64,000 nucleotides of DNA from Clostridium_AT stratigraminis (GTDB lineage: Bacteria > Bacillota > Clostridia > Clostridiales > Clostridiaceae): positions 7,707-71,706 of the forward strand of contig NZ_JBJHZZ010000014.1 in assembly GCF_045310675.1 (NCBI RefSeq), written 5' to 3'. The position numbers and the translations under genes are program-made. The notes under the pieces are model-generated. The model was not told where the DNA came from, ran no database searches, and saw only the letters and a list, made by a program, of their open reading frames with translations. Below are positions 1 to 9,252 of the stretch, in pieces; position 1 is the stretch's first letter; each line of letters begins with the position of its first letter.

Positions 1-370
1 ACTCATTTTCGAAACCGGCAAGTCTAGGATACGCTCCTGTTGCTATTATTATTGTTTTAGCTTCATATGTTTCTTTCTTACCTATAAGCCTTTTGATTTT
101 TCCAGAAAAATCAACTTCAGTTATTTCATCTTTAGCAAATTTAGTACCAAACTCTTCTGCTTGTTTTCTCATTCTTTCAATTAAAGATGGTCCAGTACAA
201 TCCTCTACAGAACCTGGATAATTCTCAAGTTCATCAGTTGTTGCTGTCTGTCCTCCAAATTTTGCTCTTTCAATAAGTAATGTGTCCATTTTTGATCTTG
301 CAGCATAAAGACCTGCTGATAAGCCTCCAGGCCCGCCGCCAATTATTATTGTATCGTAAATATGTGCCAT
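1..370 (-). CDS. trxB: Thioredoxin-disulfide reductase-like flavoprotein of the glycine reductase operon (partial)
   Basis: N-terminal 123 codons only; the gene runs off the left edge. The start is ATG behind GGAGGTAAGTAC. The protein opens with an FAD-binding Rossmann motif (IIIGGGPGGLSAGLYAAR, residues 7-24) followed by FGGQ and ENYPG, typical of the TrxB family. The CxxC redox motif would lie beyond the edge and cannot be checked. It follows grdX by 20 bases on the same strand and lies downstream of a glycine riboswitch. In Clostridium such TrxB copies supply electrons to glycine reductase. The family is clear; the specific role rests on context. Confidence 0.85.
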   Translation of the reverse strand, partial: MAHIYDTIIIGGGPGGLSAGLYAARSKMDTLLIERAKFGGQTATTDELENYPGSVEDCTGPSLIERMRKQAEEFGTKFAKDEITEVDFSGKIKRLIGKKETYEAKTIIIATGAYPRLAGFENE

Positions 371-390
371 GTACTTACCTCCTATAAATA

Positions 391-768
391 TTAATTAATA
401 GCATTATATATAATATCAAAGTCTATTAATTGGAAATCTTTCAATATGCTCTCATTCCAATTAGGAATGCCAAAATCCTTCATGAACTTATTAGTAGTGC
501 TGATACTATTTTCTATTAGCTCTAAGGATTCCATATCTATATTATTTTCCTTTTGTTTAGATATTATAATCGTTCTAAAAGGCATTTCATTTGGTTTAAT
601 GCTGCTTATTAAGGGATGTGTTAGAAGTCTATGATTATTATGAACATAGTCTCTAGCCTTAATTAAAACATCAACAGCTTTTCCTTTAATGAAATTAACA
701 GAAAACTTATTTCCTAAATTTTCTTGTACCAAGGTATTATTGGTTATAACAATAATTGATTCAATCAT
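391..768 (-). CDS. grdX: GrdX family protein, first gene of the glycine reductase operon
   Basis: 125 residues, start ATG with GGAGAA upstream. The sequence (N-terminal IIVITNN, later HPLISSIKPNEMPFRT) matches my memory of GrdX, a small protein of unknown function encoded first in clostridial grd clusters. It lies about 70 bases downstream of a riboswitch terminator and just ahead of a trxB-like gene, the usual grdX-trxB order. The catalytic subunits, including selenoproteins GrdA and GrdB, would lie left of the window. Expression should depend on glycine through the riboswitch. Confidence 0.85.
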   Translation of the reverse strand: MIESIIVITNNTLVQENLGNKFSVNFIKGKAVDVLIKARDYVHNNHRLLTHPLISSIKPNEMPFRTIIISKQKENNIDMESLELIENSISTTNKFMKDFGIPNWNESILKDFQLIDFDIIYNAIN

Positions 769-841
769 ACATTATTCTCCAAGTTATGTATAGGTTTTCA
801 AGAAAAATATAAAACATTTCTTGTATAATCAGAAAACAAAA

Positions 842-881
842 AAGACAAAGTACAAAGCCTTAAGCCCTTGTACTCTGTCTT
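842..881 (-). terminator. Conditional intrinsic terminator of the glycine riboswitch
   Basis: Read on the minus strand, AAGACAGAGTACAAG pairs with CTTTGTACTTTGTCTT and is followed by a T-rich run. The 5' arm contains CAGAG, which is also the 3' half of the P1 stem of the second aptamer (partner CTCTG at about 950). The two pairings are mutually exclusive, so bound glycine should prevent termination: an ON switch. Confidence 0.85.
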
Positions 882-1048
882 TTAACCTGAGAGATTTACT
901 CCTTCGGTGATGAACTTCTAATTTAAATAGTTCAAGCTTTCCAGAGATATGTCCGCTTTCGATACTTTTGCCTGAGAGCTTCACAGGTTTTAGGCTTTCC
1001 TGCTTATTCCTTCGGCTATCATAAATGATTATCTCTCGAAAGTTTCAT
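876..1048 (-). promoter_or_regulatory. Tandem glycine riboswitch controlling grdX-trxB
   Basis: On the minus strand two glycine aptamers follow each other. The first has GCCGAAGGAAT and GCTCTCAGGCAAAAG; the second has CACCGAAGGAGTAAA and TCTCTCAGGTTAAAAGACAG, joined by the usual short linker (GGACATATCTCTGGAAAGC). These are the hallmark conserved segments of the family. The element precedes a terminator that overlaps the P1 stem of aptamer 2. It should turn on glycine catabolism when glycine is plentiful. Confidence 0.95.
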
Positions 1049-1056
1049 CCATCAAT

Positions 1057-1062
1057 ATTATA
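1057..1062 (-). promoter_or_regulatory. Probable -10 box of the glycine riboswitch transcript
   Basis: TATAAT on the minus strand, about 7 bases upstream of the first base of the riboswitch. No good -35 box is visible at the expected distance (TAGCAT only), so the assignment is tentative. Confidence 0.35.
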
Positions 1063-1171
1063 TAGGTATTATTTCCTTAATGCTATTATATTATATATAT
1101 AATAAAATTGCTATAGTTTTTTGAATTAATTTCTATCAAATTCTATGAATACTGAATATAATATTTCAGAA

Positions 1172-2011
1172 TTAATAATTCTCAATAAAAAAAATACCAC
1201 TGGCACCACTTCCTGAATGAGTACCAACTACACATCCTACCTCACATTCAACAAAGTCCCTGCTCTTAAATACCAAATTTTCCTTTAAAACCTCATAGAC
1301 GTCCTTATTCTCAACTTGCAGTAAAAATGATGGTTCATGGTCCTTGATACCTTTTTGTTCAATAAAATCCACTATGGTCTTACTTGCTTTTTTGCTTCCT
1401 CTAACCTTGTCCATTACAGCTATTTCCCCATTTTTTATCTCTAGAATAAGTCTTAATCCTAATATGCTGCCAACCATTCCTGCAGTTTTTGAAAGTCTGC
1501 CTCCCTTAACTAGGTTTTCTAAGCTTTCAAAGGATAATGCACTTTTTACATGTGGAATAATTTCTATAAGCTTTTTATTTATTTCCTCAAAAGAGTAATT
1601 TAATTCCCTTAAAATACAAGCTTTATAAACTAAAAGGCCAAGGCCCGAAGTAACATTCAAACTATCTATAACAAAAATGTCTTCGCTTTGCAGCATATCT
1701 TTAGCTATACATGCTGACTGGTATGTCCCACTCATCTTAGATGAAATATGTATTGAAAGAATTTTATAGCCTTCTTCTAAATATTTTTTATAGCAGTCAT
1801 AAAAGCTTTGAGGATTGATTTGTGATGTAGTGGGAAAAACATCGTAAGTTTTTATTTTATGTAAAAATTCAGGGAGTTTTATATCTACTCCATCTCTATA
1901 AGCTTCATTTCCAAAATGTACTGTAAGGGGGAGTACCTCTATATCATATTTATTTATAATATCTAATGGCAAATCAGAGGTACTATCTGTAACTATTTTA
2001 ATCTTATTCAT
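1172..2011 (-). CDS. DegV family fatty-acid-binding protein
   Basis: 279 residues, ATG start with GGAGGAG upstream. The N-terminus IVTDSTSDLP is the DegV signature, and SSKMSGTYQSA plus the C-terminal HSGSGASGIFF are the other conserved blocks. DegV (FakB-type) proteins bind a fatty acid and, where a FakA kinase is present, present it for phosphorylation; no FakA is encoded here. The next gene upstream, trmL, ends 13 bases before it, so the two are probably co-transcribed. Length is normal. Confidence 0.9.
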   Translation of the reverse strand: MNKIKIVTDSTSDLPLDIINKYDIEVLPLTVHFGNEAYRDGVDIKLPEFLHKIKTYDVFPTTSQINPQSFYDCYKKYLEEGYKILSIHISSKMSGTYQSACIAKDMLQSEDIFVIDSLNVTSGLGLLVYKACILRELNYSFEEINKKLIEIIPHVKSALSFESLENLVKGGRLSKTAGMVGSILGLRLILEIKNGEIAVMDKVRGSKKASKTIVDFIEQKGIKDHEPSFLLQVENKDVYEVLKENLVFKSRDFVECEVGCVVGTHSGSGASGIFFIENY

Positions 2012-2024
2012 TTAATTTCTCCTC

Positions 2025-2492
2025 CTACTTCATGTTTGGAAAGTTCATTTGTCTTAATGCTTCATAAGCTAGTATCGCAGCCGTGTTGGATAGATTTAAT
2101 GAGCGAGTACTTGTTTCGAGCATTGGAACTCTAATTAATTTATCTAAGTTGTCATTCCGTATGCAATCGGGCAACCCAGCAGTCTCTTTTCCAAATATAA
2201 TAAAATCGCCCTCTTTATAACTAACTTCGGAATAAAACTTTTTGCCTCTTGTAGTAGAAAAATAGAAATTTCCTTTTGGATACTTTTTTCTAAAATCCTC
2301 ATAAGATTCATGTACTTCCATATCCAAATATGGCCAGTAATCTAGTCCAGCTCTTTTTAAATGTTTCTCCTCAAGGCTAAAGCCAAGTGGTTTAATAAGA
2401 TGTAATTTAGAATTAGTTAATACACAGGTTCTAGCAATATTTCCTGTGTTTTGTGGAATTTCAGGCTCAAACAAAACAATATTCAAATTCAA
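2025..2492 (-). CDS. trmL: tRNA (cytidine/uridine-34-2'-O)-methyltransferase
   Basis: SPOUT-class methyltransferase of about 155 residues. IVLFEPEIPQNTGNIARTC at the N-terminus, FGKETAGLP in the middle and LNLSNTAAILAYEALRQ at the C-terminus form the knotted SAM-binding fold of TrmL (CspR), which methylates the wobble ribose of tRNA-Leu. The start is uncertain. A TTG at 2504 abuts GAGGAG with no spacer, so I chose the in-frame TTG four codons later, which gives MNLNIVLFEPE like relatives. A tRNA-Leu gene lies 2 kb away. Confidence 0.9.
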   Translation of the reverse strand: MNLNIVLFEPEIPQNTGNIARTCVLTNSKLHLIKPLGFSLEEKHLKRAGLDYWPYLDMEVHESYEDFRKKYPKGNFYFSTTRGKKFYSEVSYKEGDFIIFGKETAGLPDCIRNDNLDKLIRVPMLETSTRSLNLSNTAAILAYEALRQMNFPNMK

Positions 2493-2573
2493 ATTTATTT
2501 CCAACTCCTCAATAGTTTTTTAAATCTTTAATACTTATATTATCTTATTAATGAATTCTAGTAAAGTAAGCTA

Positions 2574-3398
2574 TTAATTATGTAAAATTAGTTCATCAAT
2601 AGCTTTTGCTACCCCGTCATCATCATTTGTGGAAGTAACGTAATCTGCAGCATCTTTTACGAATTCTTCAGCATTTCCCATTGCCACACCCGTCCCGGCA
2701 TATTTAATCATAGATAGGTCATTTTCATTATCACCAATGCACATTATCTCTTCTTGTTTTAGATTATAAAAGCCCGCCAAAACTTCTACGGCTCTTCCCT
2801 TAGAAACCCCTTTATTCATTACCTCAAAATTATTCTTATTAGAACTTACAACTTCTAGTTCCCCATTACTTTTCAGCTCTTCTTTTGCCGCCTTAACTTT
2901 TTCTATATCTTCGTCAATACAAATACATTTCAATATTTCATCTTCATATTTATCAAATATCAAATGCCAATCATCAATAATTTGTATATCTATTTGCCTG
3001 TTCTTTGGCAGTGTTTTATTCATATAAGCATAGCTTTTTGATGAATATATTAATTTTTCTGTAAAAACAGTAGTTGGAGAATTAAAATGCGGATAAATTT
3101 TATATTTCCTAAGAATCTTTAAAACTTCTTCACATTTTCTCTTACCAAGTACAGCTTTATATATTATTTCATCTCTGTCCTTTTCACGAATGTAGGATCC
3201 ATTTGTAGCAATGATTGGAACCTTTATCCCTATTAAATCAGCAAAGTATCTAGCAGAAGTGAATATTCTTCCTGTACAAATAGTAACCTTTACACCTTTG
3301 TCATGTGCTTTATTAATTGTATCTAAGTTTCTTTTACTAATCTCACCTTTGGTATTTAGAAGTGTACCATCCATATCCATACATAACAGCTTAATCAT
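2574..3398 (-). CDS. Cof-type HAD-IIB family phosphatase
   Basis: 274 residues. DMDGTLLNTKG near the N-terminus is HAD motif I with both catalytic aspartates. ICTGR is motif II, and MCIGDNENDLSMIKYAGTGVAMGNA carries the motif IV aspartates and the Cof signature. The central cap is type IIB. Such enzymes dephosphorylate sugar phosphates or cofactor intermediates; the substrate cannot be read from sequence. It has an upstream GGAGG and no close partner. Confidence 0.9.
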   Translation of the reverse strand: MIKLLCMDMDGTLLNTKGEISKRNLDTINKAHDKGVKVTICTGRIFTSARYFADLIGIKVPIIATNGSYIREKDRDEIIYKAVLGKRKCEEVLKILRKYKIYPHFNSPTTVFTEKLIYSSKSYAYMNKTLPKNRQIDIQIIDDWHLIFDKYEDEILKCICIDEDIEKVKAAKEELKSNGELEVVSSNKNNFEVMNKGVSKGRAVEVLAGFYNLKQEEIMCIGDNENDLSMIKYAGTGVAMGNAEEFVKDAADYVTSTNDDDGVAKAIDELILHN

Positions 3399-3470
3399 AT
3401 TTAAATATCTGCCTCCTCCGTAAGTTCATATGTATTATATATTATATCAAAAATATTCTTTCAAAACAAA

Positions 3471-3491
3471 AACACGGGAATAACCCGTGTT
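3471..3491 (-). terminator. Intrinsic terminator of the amidase gene
   Basis: Inverted repeat AACACGGG/CCCGTGTT just beyond the amidase stop, followed on the minus strand by a TTTTTGTTTTG run. Confidence 0.8.
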
Positions 3492-3494
3492 AAA

Positions 3495-4511
3495 TTAGTT
3501 ATTATTTTTCTGAAAATATTTAATAACACCTTTGGCTATATTATCTCCAAAATTTTTAAGAACATTATCTTGAGTTAATTTATTTCTATCTTCAGTATTA
3601 CTTATAAATCCACATTCTAAAAGTACACTAGGTATATTGCTATATCTTAATACAGCAAAGTTCTGTCTGAGAATCCCTACATTCTTCCAAGAATCACTTT
3701 TGACAAGTTCACTTTGCATAGTTCTTGCGAGTCTAATTCTTTCTTCAGTTTGAAACCCGTTAGGATCATAATAATAACTAGAAACACCACAGTATTTACT
3801 CTCTTTGTTCTCATTAACATGTACCGATACAAAAATATCAGCTGAAGATGAATTTGTAATATCTCCAATTTCTTTAAGTGCCAATAGTTTGTCTTCATCT
3901 CTTGTTAAAAGTACTTTAATGCCGCTGAATTCAAGCTGCTGAGCAGCATAATTTACAATCTTCAGATTAATATCCTTCTCATATATACTGCCGTAATTAG
4001 CGCCCTTATCAATGCCGCCGTGGCCTGGATCAATTACAATACTATGAGTGAAAGGCTTGTCCACTTTTGAAATAAGAACAATAATATTTTTCTTATTGTT
4101 CCTATCAATACTTACAAAGTTATTATGCTCCAGCATTTTTTTAATCTTTAATATATAACCATCATTTGTAGTGCTATAACCAAGATCCTGGTTTTGTATT
4201 TTCTTGTCTCCATTAAGATTTATACCTTTTGCCTCATCCTTTTTTAAATAGATGTTAATATAATCTTTATTGTCTTCTATGTTTAGTTCATCCATTTCTC
4301 TAGTGCAGCTAATAATGTACCTTTTAAAATAATTATTTTCTGTTATAGAAATGTTTCCCTGGCTGCCGGCAGCTAATACCATTTTAATAACTTGAGCATT
4401 GCTTGTACTATGTATACGGATGCTAATTGCATAAATCAAATTAATACTTATAGCTAAAAAAACAAAACATCTAAAAGCTAATTTTTTTATACTCTCTAGT
4501 TTATTACTCAT
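3495..4511 (-). CDS. N-acetylmuramoyl-L-alanine amidase, Amidase_3 (CwlD-like)
   Basis: 338 residues. A membrane or signal segment lies at about 11-30, then a divergent domain to about 150, then a zinc amidase domain at 156-335. Zinc and catalytic residues are visible: DPGHGGIDKG (His164), IYEKDIN (Glu178), SVHVNE (His231) and LLECGFISN (catalytic Glu near 299). The family cleaves the amide bond between muramic acid and the stem peptide. Anchoring suggests action at the outer membrane face, as for CwlD in spore cortex maturation, but a vegetative role is possible. RBS GGAAGGTGGG. Confidence 0.88.
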   Translation of the reverse strand: MSNKLESIKKLAFRCFVFLAISINLIYAISIRIHSTSNAQVIKMVLAAGSQGNISITENNYFKRYIISCTREMDELNIEDNKDYINIYLKKDEAKGINLNGDKKIQNQDLGYSTTNDGYILKIKKMLEHNNFVSIDRNNKKNIIVLISKVDKPFTHSIVIDPGHGGIDKGANYGSIYEKDINLKIVNYAAQQLEFSGIKVLLTRDEDKLLALKEIGDITNSSSADIFVSVHVNENKESKYCGVSSYYYDPNGFQTEERIRLARTMQSELVKSDSWKNVGILRQNFAVLRYSNIPSVLLECGFISNTEDRNKLTQDNVLKNFGDNIAKGVIKYFQKNNN

Positions 4512-4585
4512 ATCCCACCTTCCAATTATGTTTATTTAAATTAATACCACCGATAAATACATATCAGTGGTAAATATATTTTAAA

Positions 4586-4670
4586 TGGTGCAGAAGATGG
4601 GATTTGAACCCACACGTGGTTAAACACTGGCTTCTGAGACCAGCCTGTCTGCCAATTCCAGCACTTCTGC
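4586..4670 (-). tRNA. tRNA-Leu (anticodon CAG)
   Basis: 85 nt including an encoded CCA. Acceptor GCAGAAG pairs with CTTCTGC; the T arm is TGGGTTCAAATCCCA; there is a long class II variable arm; the anticodon loop CTCAGAA gives CAG, which reads CUG. The 5' end starts one base after the stop codon of the upstream transglutaminase gene, so the tRNA is probably released from, or processed out of, a common transcript. Confidence 0.95.
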
Positions 4671-4671
4671 G

Positions 4672-6948
4672 TTATGCGCTAATATTATTAATTCTCTTAT
4701 ATAATATCATAATTTTGTTTCTAATTAAAGAGATTTTACCTATATAATAATATTTTTTTATGAAATAAATAAATTTATTTTGTCTTTTTACTAGGTAGCC
4801 TTCAATAAATTTGAAAAAGTCTTTCCTGTTAAATTCCTGCACACCTATGCCACCGAAATATTCGCCATAGGCTAACTTACATATTTCCTTTAACTTTAAT
4901 GAAAGTACAGAATCTAATGAATTAATAAACTCCATATCTGTAACAGTTTCTGGCTTTTTAATACCTAAAGCTTCAACTCTTTCTAAAGAATATTTATATA
5001 GAGGAATTATACTAGGCATAGAAAGTAAAGCATGTTTCTTAATCTTAAAGAGAAAAATAAATAGTAAGTTTACTAATATAATTAGTAAAACCGCATAGAT
5101 AATATACAATACATTTTGACTTATTCCTTTATATGATGTACTGGCACCAATATCCCCAGCCACTTCTTTTGCTCCTTTACTTGGAGTCTGTGGTTTGTTA
5201 TTTGTATTACCATTTTGTATAAAAATACTGCCTTTATCTGCCTCTTCTTCCTTGTGAACGTAATCAACAGCATTTGGAACAGCATCAACAGTATACCAGA
5301 GCCCTGCAGTTGGTGTCTGCATGTAAAGAACCTCTGTCCATGCATGGGCATCTTCATTTTTAACCTCATAAAGGCCATTGCTGTCTTTATCATCTGCCAT
5401 TTTAAAGCCTTCCACATATCTTGCTGGAATGCCTGCAATTCTACACATAATTGTTTCTGCTGTAGCGAAGTAAGTGCAGTACCCTTTTTTTTCTGTAAAT
5501 AAAAAATAATCAAGAAATTCCTGCCCATCTGGTACATTTGAAACTTTTAGAGTATATTTGTAATTTAATTTTAAGTATTTATTTATTGCTTGAATCTTTT
5601 CATAATTATACTTTTTATCTTTTGTAAGCGAATAGACTAAATCATATATTCTTGAGCTTAGATTATCTGGCAGCTCTAGATATTTCTTATACCATTCATT
5701 ATAATAAAGAGTTCCTACTTCAATTTTATCAGTACTAATCCCATAATCATGGATACTTAAACCGTAGTTATTTAATTTATAAAAACTAATTTGATATGGT
5801 TTTTTAACAACGCTGCTTGTTACAAAGGTTGGAATATCATCATAGAAGATATTACCTTTATCTACTACTGCATTATAAGAATATTCAGGCGTAAATAAAG
5901 TAGAACTGTTTAATCCTTCAGGATATATTGTTAAAGAATTACTTTCACTTGTAAAGTTTCTAGAAAAATTATTTTGAAACATAGAGATATTCTTATTACT
6001 CTGCAGATAATATTTAACATCACTATGGGACCAAGTAAATCCATTATAAAAGTCCTTCACATCACCTTTAAGATAATATTTAGCATCACTTTTAACCTTA
6101 AAAGCAAGGTTTTTATCAACTGTCACCGGCCCTCCAAGTTTGTTTGCGTTTTTGTTATAACCGGAAAAAGTTAAATCATATTTGAGTTTTACTGCCTTAC
6201 CTGTATCTGCATCACCATTTTCTACATATTTATTTATGAATTTTCCTTTTATATCTGCACTGTACTTTCCTTTAAAGTCCTGGGGAAGAAAATCAGTAAT
6301 ACCAGCAATTATAACGCATAAAACGATGGTATATAGAAAAATTCTTTGACTTTTAATATTTACTTTTACACCTTTTTTATTTAATTTTCTAACATTTTTC
6401 TTAAAGGAATTAATACAATAAGTAATTAATGTAACCAAAATATAATAAAACAAAAATTTTTTAATTTCTTCAGTATATCCAAGATACCATAGTGTAGTTA
6501 TTATGGCGAAATTAAAGATTAATATTGAGTTTAAGAGTCCTTTTGTAGTAAAAAAGATTATTAAAAAAATAATCGTGGGCAGTATTAAAATAAAAAGAGG
6601 TTTATAGGATATAAAGTTTGTAGGCATTGCCTGGCTAACCAAATCGTTAATATATATAATATTATTAATAATCTGTTCCTCAATTAGCTTTATTATATAG
6701 CCATTATTTAGAAAATAATATATTCCAGCTCCAAGTATTACAGCTAAAGTAAAAAGGAATTTGAAAATTTTTTTCTTAAGAACACTGTGACAAAACCAAT
6801 ATACTATAAAGCCTATTAGTATCAACATACATACGTATAAATAATTAAAATTTTCTATTTTGTAGCAGATTTTAATAAGAGTGAGTATAACTAACATATT
6901 TACATATATTAGAAGTATGAACATTTTATTTTCTTTAATAAAGCTCAT
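4672..6948 (-). CDS. Membrane transglutaminase-like protein (TgpA/DUF3488 type)
   Basis: 758 residues. About seven hydrophobic segments fill the first 220 residues, a large extracytoplasmic region follows, then a transglutaminase-like core with the triad Cys (EKKGYCTYFATA), His (EDAHAWTEV) and Asp (VDAVPN) between about 475 and 570. A further membrane segment lies near 640 and a cytoplasmic tail ends the protein. It is the last gene of a moxR-DUF58-transglutaminase operon and overlaps the DUF58 gene by 4 bases. This set is common in bacteria; its substrate is unknown. Confidence 0.85.
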   Translation of the reverse strand: MSFIKENKMFILLIYVNMLVILTLIKICYKIENFNYLYVCMLILIGFIVYWFCHSVLKKKIFKFLFTLAVILGAGIYYFLNNGYIIKLIEEQIINNIIYINDLVSQAMPTNFISYKPLFILILPTIIFLIIFFTTKGLLNSILIFNFAIITTLWYLGYTEEIKKFLFYYILVTLITYCINSFKKNVRKLNKKGVKVNIKSQRIFLYTIVLCVIIAGITDFLPQDFKGKYSADIKGKFINKYVENGDADTGKAVKLKYDLTFSGYNKNANKLGGPVTVDKNLAFKVKSDAKYYLKGDVKDFYNGFTWSHSDVKYYLQSNKNISMFQNNFSRNFTSESNSLTIYPEGLNSSTLFTPEYSYNAVVDKGNIFYDDIPTFVTSSVVKKPYQISFYKLNNYGLSIHDYGISTDKIEVGTLYYNEWYKKYLELPDNLSSRIYDLVYSLTKDKKYNYEKIQAINKYLKLNYKYTLKVSNVPDGQEFLDYFLFTEKKGYCTYFATAETIMCRIAGIPARYVEGFKMADDKDSNGLYEVKNEDAHAWTEVLYMQTPTAGLWYTVDAVPNAVDYVHKEEEADKGSIFIQNGNTNNKPQTPSKGAKEVAGDIGASTSYKGISQNVLYIIYAVLLIILVNLLFIFLFKIKKHALLSMPSIIPLYKYSLERVEALGIKKPETVTDMEFINSLDSVLSLKLKEICKLAYGEYFGGIGVQEFNRKDFFKFIEGYLVKRQNKFIYFIKKYYYIGKISLIRNKIMILYKRINNISA

Positions 6949-8123
6949 ATCTTCACCTTACTTTCCTGTTTATTCATTATGTCAAATAAACTAAGGCATT
7001 CAATCTGCGACTTTTTTAATATTTCATTATAAGTAATATCCTTTAAAGAAAAAGCAGAATAAAAAACAGTAATATTATAACCTTTATCTTTTAATAATAG
7101 TAAATTGTCCTTTAATTCCCTATTAACATTCGTAGTAATTATACCAATCCAGCTTAAAGCAGGTATTTTATTTATATTAGAATTTATAAACATTGAAAAA
7201 TCATTTTCACCATCACTTTTTTGGGTTAGAAAAAACTCCAATAGCTCATTAAAGTCATTTCTGCTTTTTATTTCAAAAACTCTAGGTAATTTTGTGTTAA
7301 TAAATAATTTTGTTTTTATACCTCTTAATTGCATATGACTTACTACTGATGCAGAAAGGTCTATTAACTGTTCTTCTTTTATCTCATCTTCTGAAATTAA
7401 TATGTTTGATTTACTCATATCAAGGAAAATATTGCTTTCCTCTCCAGATACCAAATCTGGATTTTTCACATATAACTCTCCGTGCTTAGCACTTACTTTC
7501 CAATTAACCTTTTTTAAATTGTCACCTATGTTATATTTTCTTATTTCTTTTGTACTATATAAATCTTCAATATTGCTTATATTATTTATAGCATTCTTAA
7601 AAATATCACTTCCATTTGAGGTAAATTTTGAGATTCCATATACCTTAGGATAGACCTTAATAGGTATGTTTAAGTTAATATTTATCTTTTTCTCAAAAAT
7701 TGAGAATAAATCACTTACCTTTACACTCATTTCTCCAAAATTATACAATCCTCTTTTGTTAAATTTCACTACGTTTCTAATCCACATACTATCAGCAGGG
7801 TTGAGTGAAACTGCATCACCATTGTATTTCACGTTAATTTGCTCAATTGCCTTGTTATTTAATAGAACATAAGGAGCAGGCAAAAAACCATAATTATTTA
7901 TAATAGTGATAAATTCTTGTTCTTCTCCTGAACTGTATATTTTGTTATTGAACTTGACTTGAATTTTAATATCCTTTTGCTTTATTAAAATATAAATAAA
8001 GCCAATTAGAAAGGTTAAGAGAAGCCCATGAAAAATACGATAAGGTAAATTTCCACCTTGAACTAATGCAAAAATATAAGATATTATTAGTAACAAAATA
8101 AACTTAATACTTATCTTAAACAT
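6945..8123 (-). CDS. DUF58 domain-containing protein
   Basis: 392 residues with two membrane helices in the first 45 residues, then a beta-rich stretch and the DUF58 core (IRKYNIGDNLKKVNWKVSAKHGELYVK, here in part, near 195-220). This domain is related to von Willebrand A domains. It sits one base after the MoxR ATPase gene and overlaps the transglutaminase gene by 4 bases, so the three proteins are likely translated together and may form a membrane-associated chaperone-like complex. Function in this organism is inferred from context only. Confidence 0.85.
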   Translation of the reverse strand: MFKISIKFILLLIISYIFALVQGGNLPYRIFHGLLLTFLIGFIYILIKQKDIKIQVKFNNKIYSSGEEQEFITIINNYGFLPAPYVLLNNKAIEQINVKYNGDAVSLNPADSMWIRNVVKFNKRGLYNFGEMSVKVSDLFSIFEKKININLNIPIKVYPKVYGISKFTSNGSDIFKNAINNISNIEDLYSTKEIRKYNIGDNLKKVNWKVSAKHGELYVKNPDLVSGEESNIFLDMSKSNILISEDEIKEEQLIDLSASVVSHMQLRGIKTKLFINTKLPRVFEIKSRNDFNELLEFFLTQKSDGENDFSMFINSNINKIPALSWIGIITTNVNRELKDNLLLLKDKGYNITVFYSAFSLKDITYNEILKKSQIECLSLFDIMNKQESKVKI

Positions 8124-8124
8124 T

Positions 8125-9063
8125 TTACTTCACCTTTGGAAGAGAAACCGTTTTTATAATGTCCCTAATGACTTCCTCACTATCATAGTTATTTGCCCTA
8201 GCAAGAGAGGAGACACATACTCTATGGTTTAAAACTAGAAGTGCATTTTCCCTTATATCTTCTGGTATTACATAATCTCTCCCATTAATTAGAGCACTGG
8301 CTTGAGAAATTCTTAATAAGGCTATAGATGCTCTTGTGCTGCAGCCTAATGCAAGATATTTATTGTTTCTTGTAGCATCGGCAATATTAGCTATATATTC
8401 ATTTATTTCATCTTTTACCTTTATATTTCTTGATAAATTCTGAAGTTCTATTATATCCTCAGGCTCTGTTACACTTTGAAGTTCTTCTAGTGGCTCACTA
8501 TTTCTATAAATTTTTAAAATTTCAGCCTCATCTTTTTTTTCTGGATAACCTATGCTCACCTTAATCATAAACCTGTCTAATTGTGCTTCAGGTAAAACAA
8601 AGGTTCCTTCGCTTTCTATTGGATTTTGTGTTGCTAGAACGAAAAATGGCTTATCTAATAGATATGTATAGTTACCTTCTGAAATTTGTTTCTCTTCCAT
8701 AACCTCTAATAATGCCGACTGAGTTTTAGGTGATGTTCTGTTTATTTCATCTGCTAAAACTATATTAGCAAATATAGGACCGCGTCTAAATTCAAATTCC
8801 ATATTTCTTTGGTTATATATTGAAATGCCAGTTATATCAGAGGGTAAAAGATCAGGGGTAAATTGAATTCTGCTATAGGATAAATTAACTGATTTTGCTA
8901 AGGCCTTAACTAAATTAGTCTTTCCAACCCCTGGAACATCCTCTATTAATATATGGCCGTTTGCTATTATTCCTTTCATTATATTATAAATTTCATATCT
9001 TTTACCTATAATAACTTTTTCCATATTATATACAATGTTTTTAATAATTTTTTCACTATCCAC
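8125..9063 (-). CDS. MoxR family AAA+ ATPase
   Basis: 312 residues, start GTG with GGAGG nine bases upstream. Walker A is DVPGVGKTNL (about 43-52), Walker B is VLADEINR, sensor 1 is LATQNP and the arginine-finger region is EAQLDRFM. MoxR ATPases act as chaperones for cofactor insertion or complex assembly and usually sit beside a DUF58 gene, as here. It is the first gene of its operon. Confidence 0.93.
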   Translation of the reverse strand: MDSEKIIKNIVYNMEKVIIGKRYEIYNIMKGIIANGHILIEDVPGVGKTNLVKALAKSVNLSYSRIQFTPDLLPSDITGISIYNQRNMEFEFRRGPIFANIVLADEINRTSPKTQSALLEVMEEKQISEGNYTYLLDKPFFVLATQNPIESEGTFVLPEAQLDRFMIKVSIGYPEKKDEAEILKIYRNSEPLEELQSVTEPEDIIELQNLSRNIKVKDEINEYIANIADATRNNKYLALGCSTRASIALLRISQASALINGRDYVIPEDIRENALLVLNHRVCVSSLARANNYDSEEVIRDIIKTVSLPKVK

Positions 9064-9207
9064 TATATACTTTCCTCCTTAGTATAAAATTGTCATAATA
9101 ATCAAATTATAACATAATAAAACTTGTTTTTACAATAAGTTTCCATTTAATCTACTCTATAAAAAATTATTATGAAAAAGAACTAGATTGTATTAACACT
9201 GATTATT

Positions 9208-9240
9208 AAAAAAAAGACATGTAATGCATGTCTTTTTTTA
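9208..9240. terminator. Bidirectional-looking intrinsic terminator after the VanW gene
   Basis: AAAAAAGACATG / CATGTCTTTTTT stem with loop TAAT; runs of A on one side and T on the other. It lies just downstream of the VanW gene (minus strand). Confidence 0.85.
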
Positions 9241-9252
9241 ATAATATCCTTA

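Noticed and set aside
5121..5537. Second open frame inside the transglutaminase gene
   Set aside because: Overlaps the catalytic domain in another frame, has no SD and a low-complexity translation.
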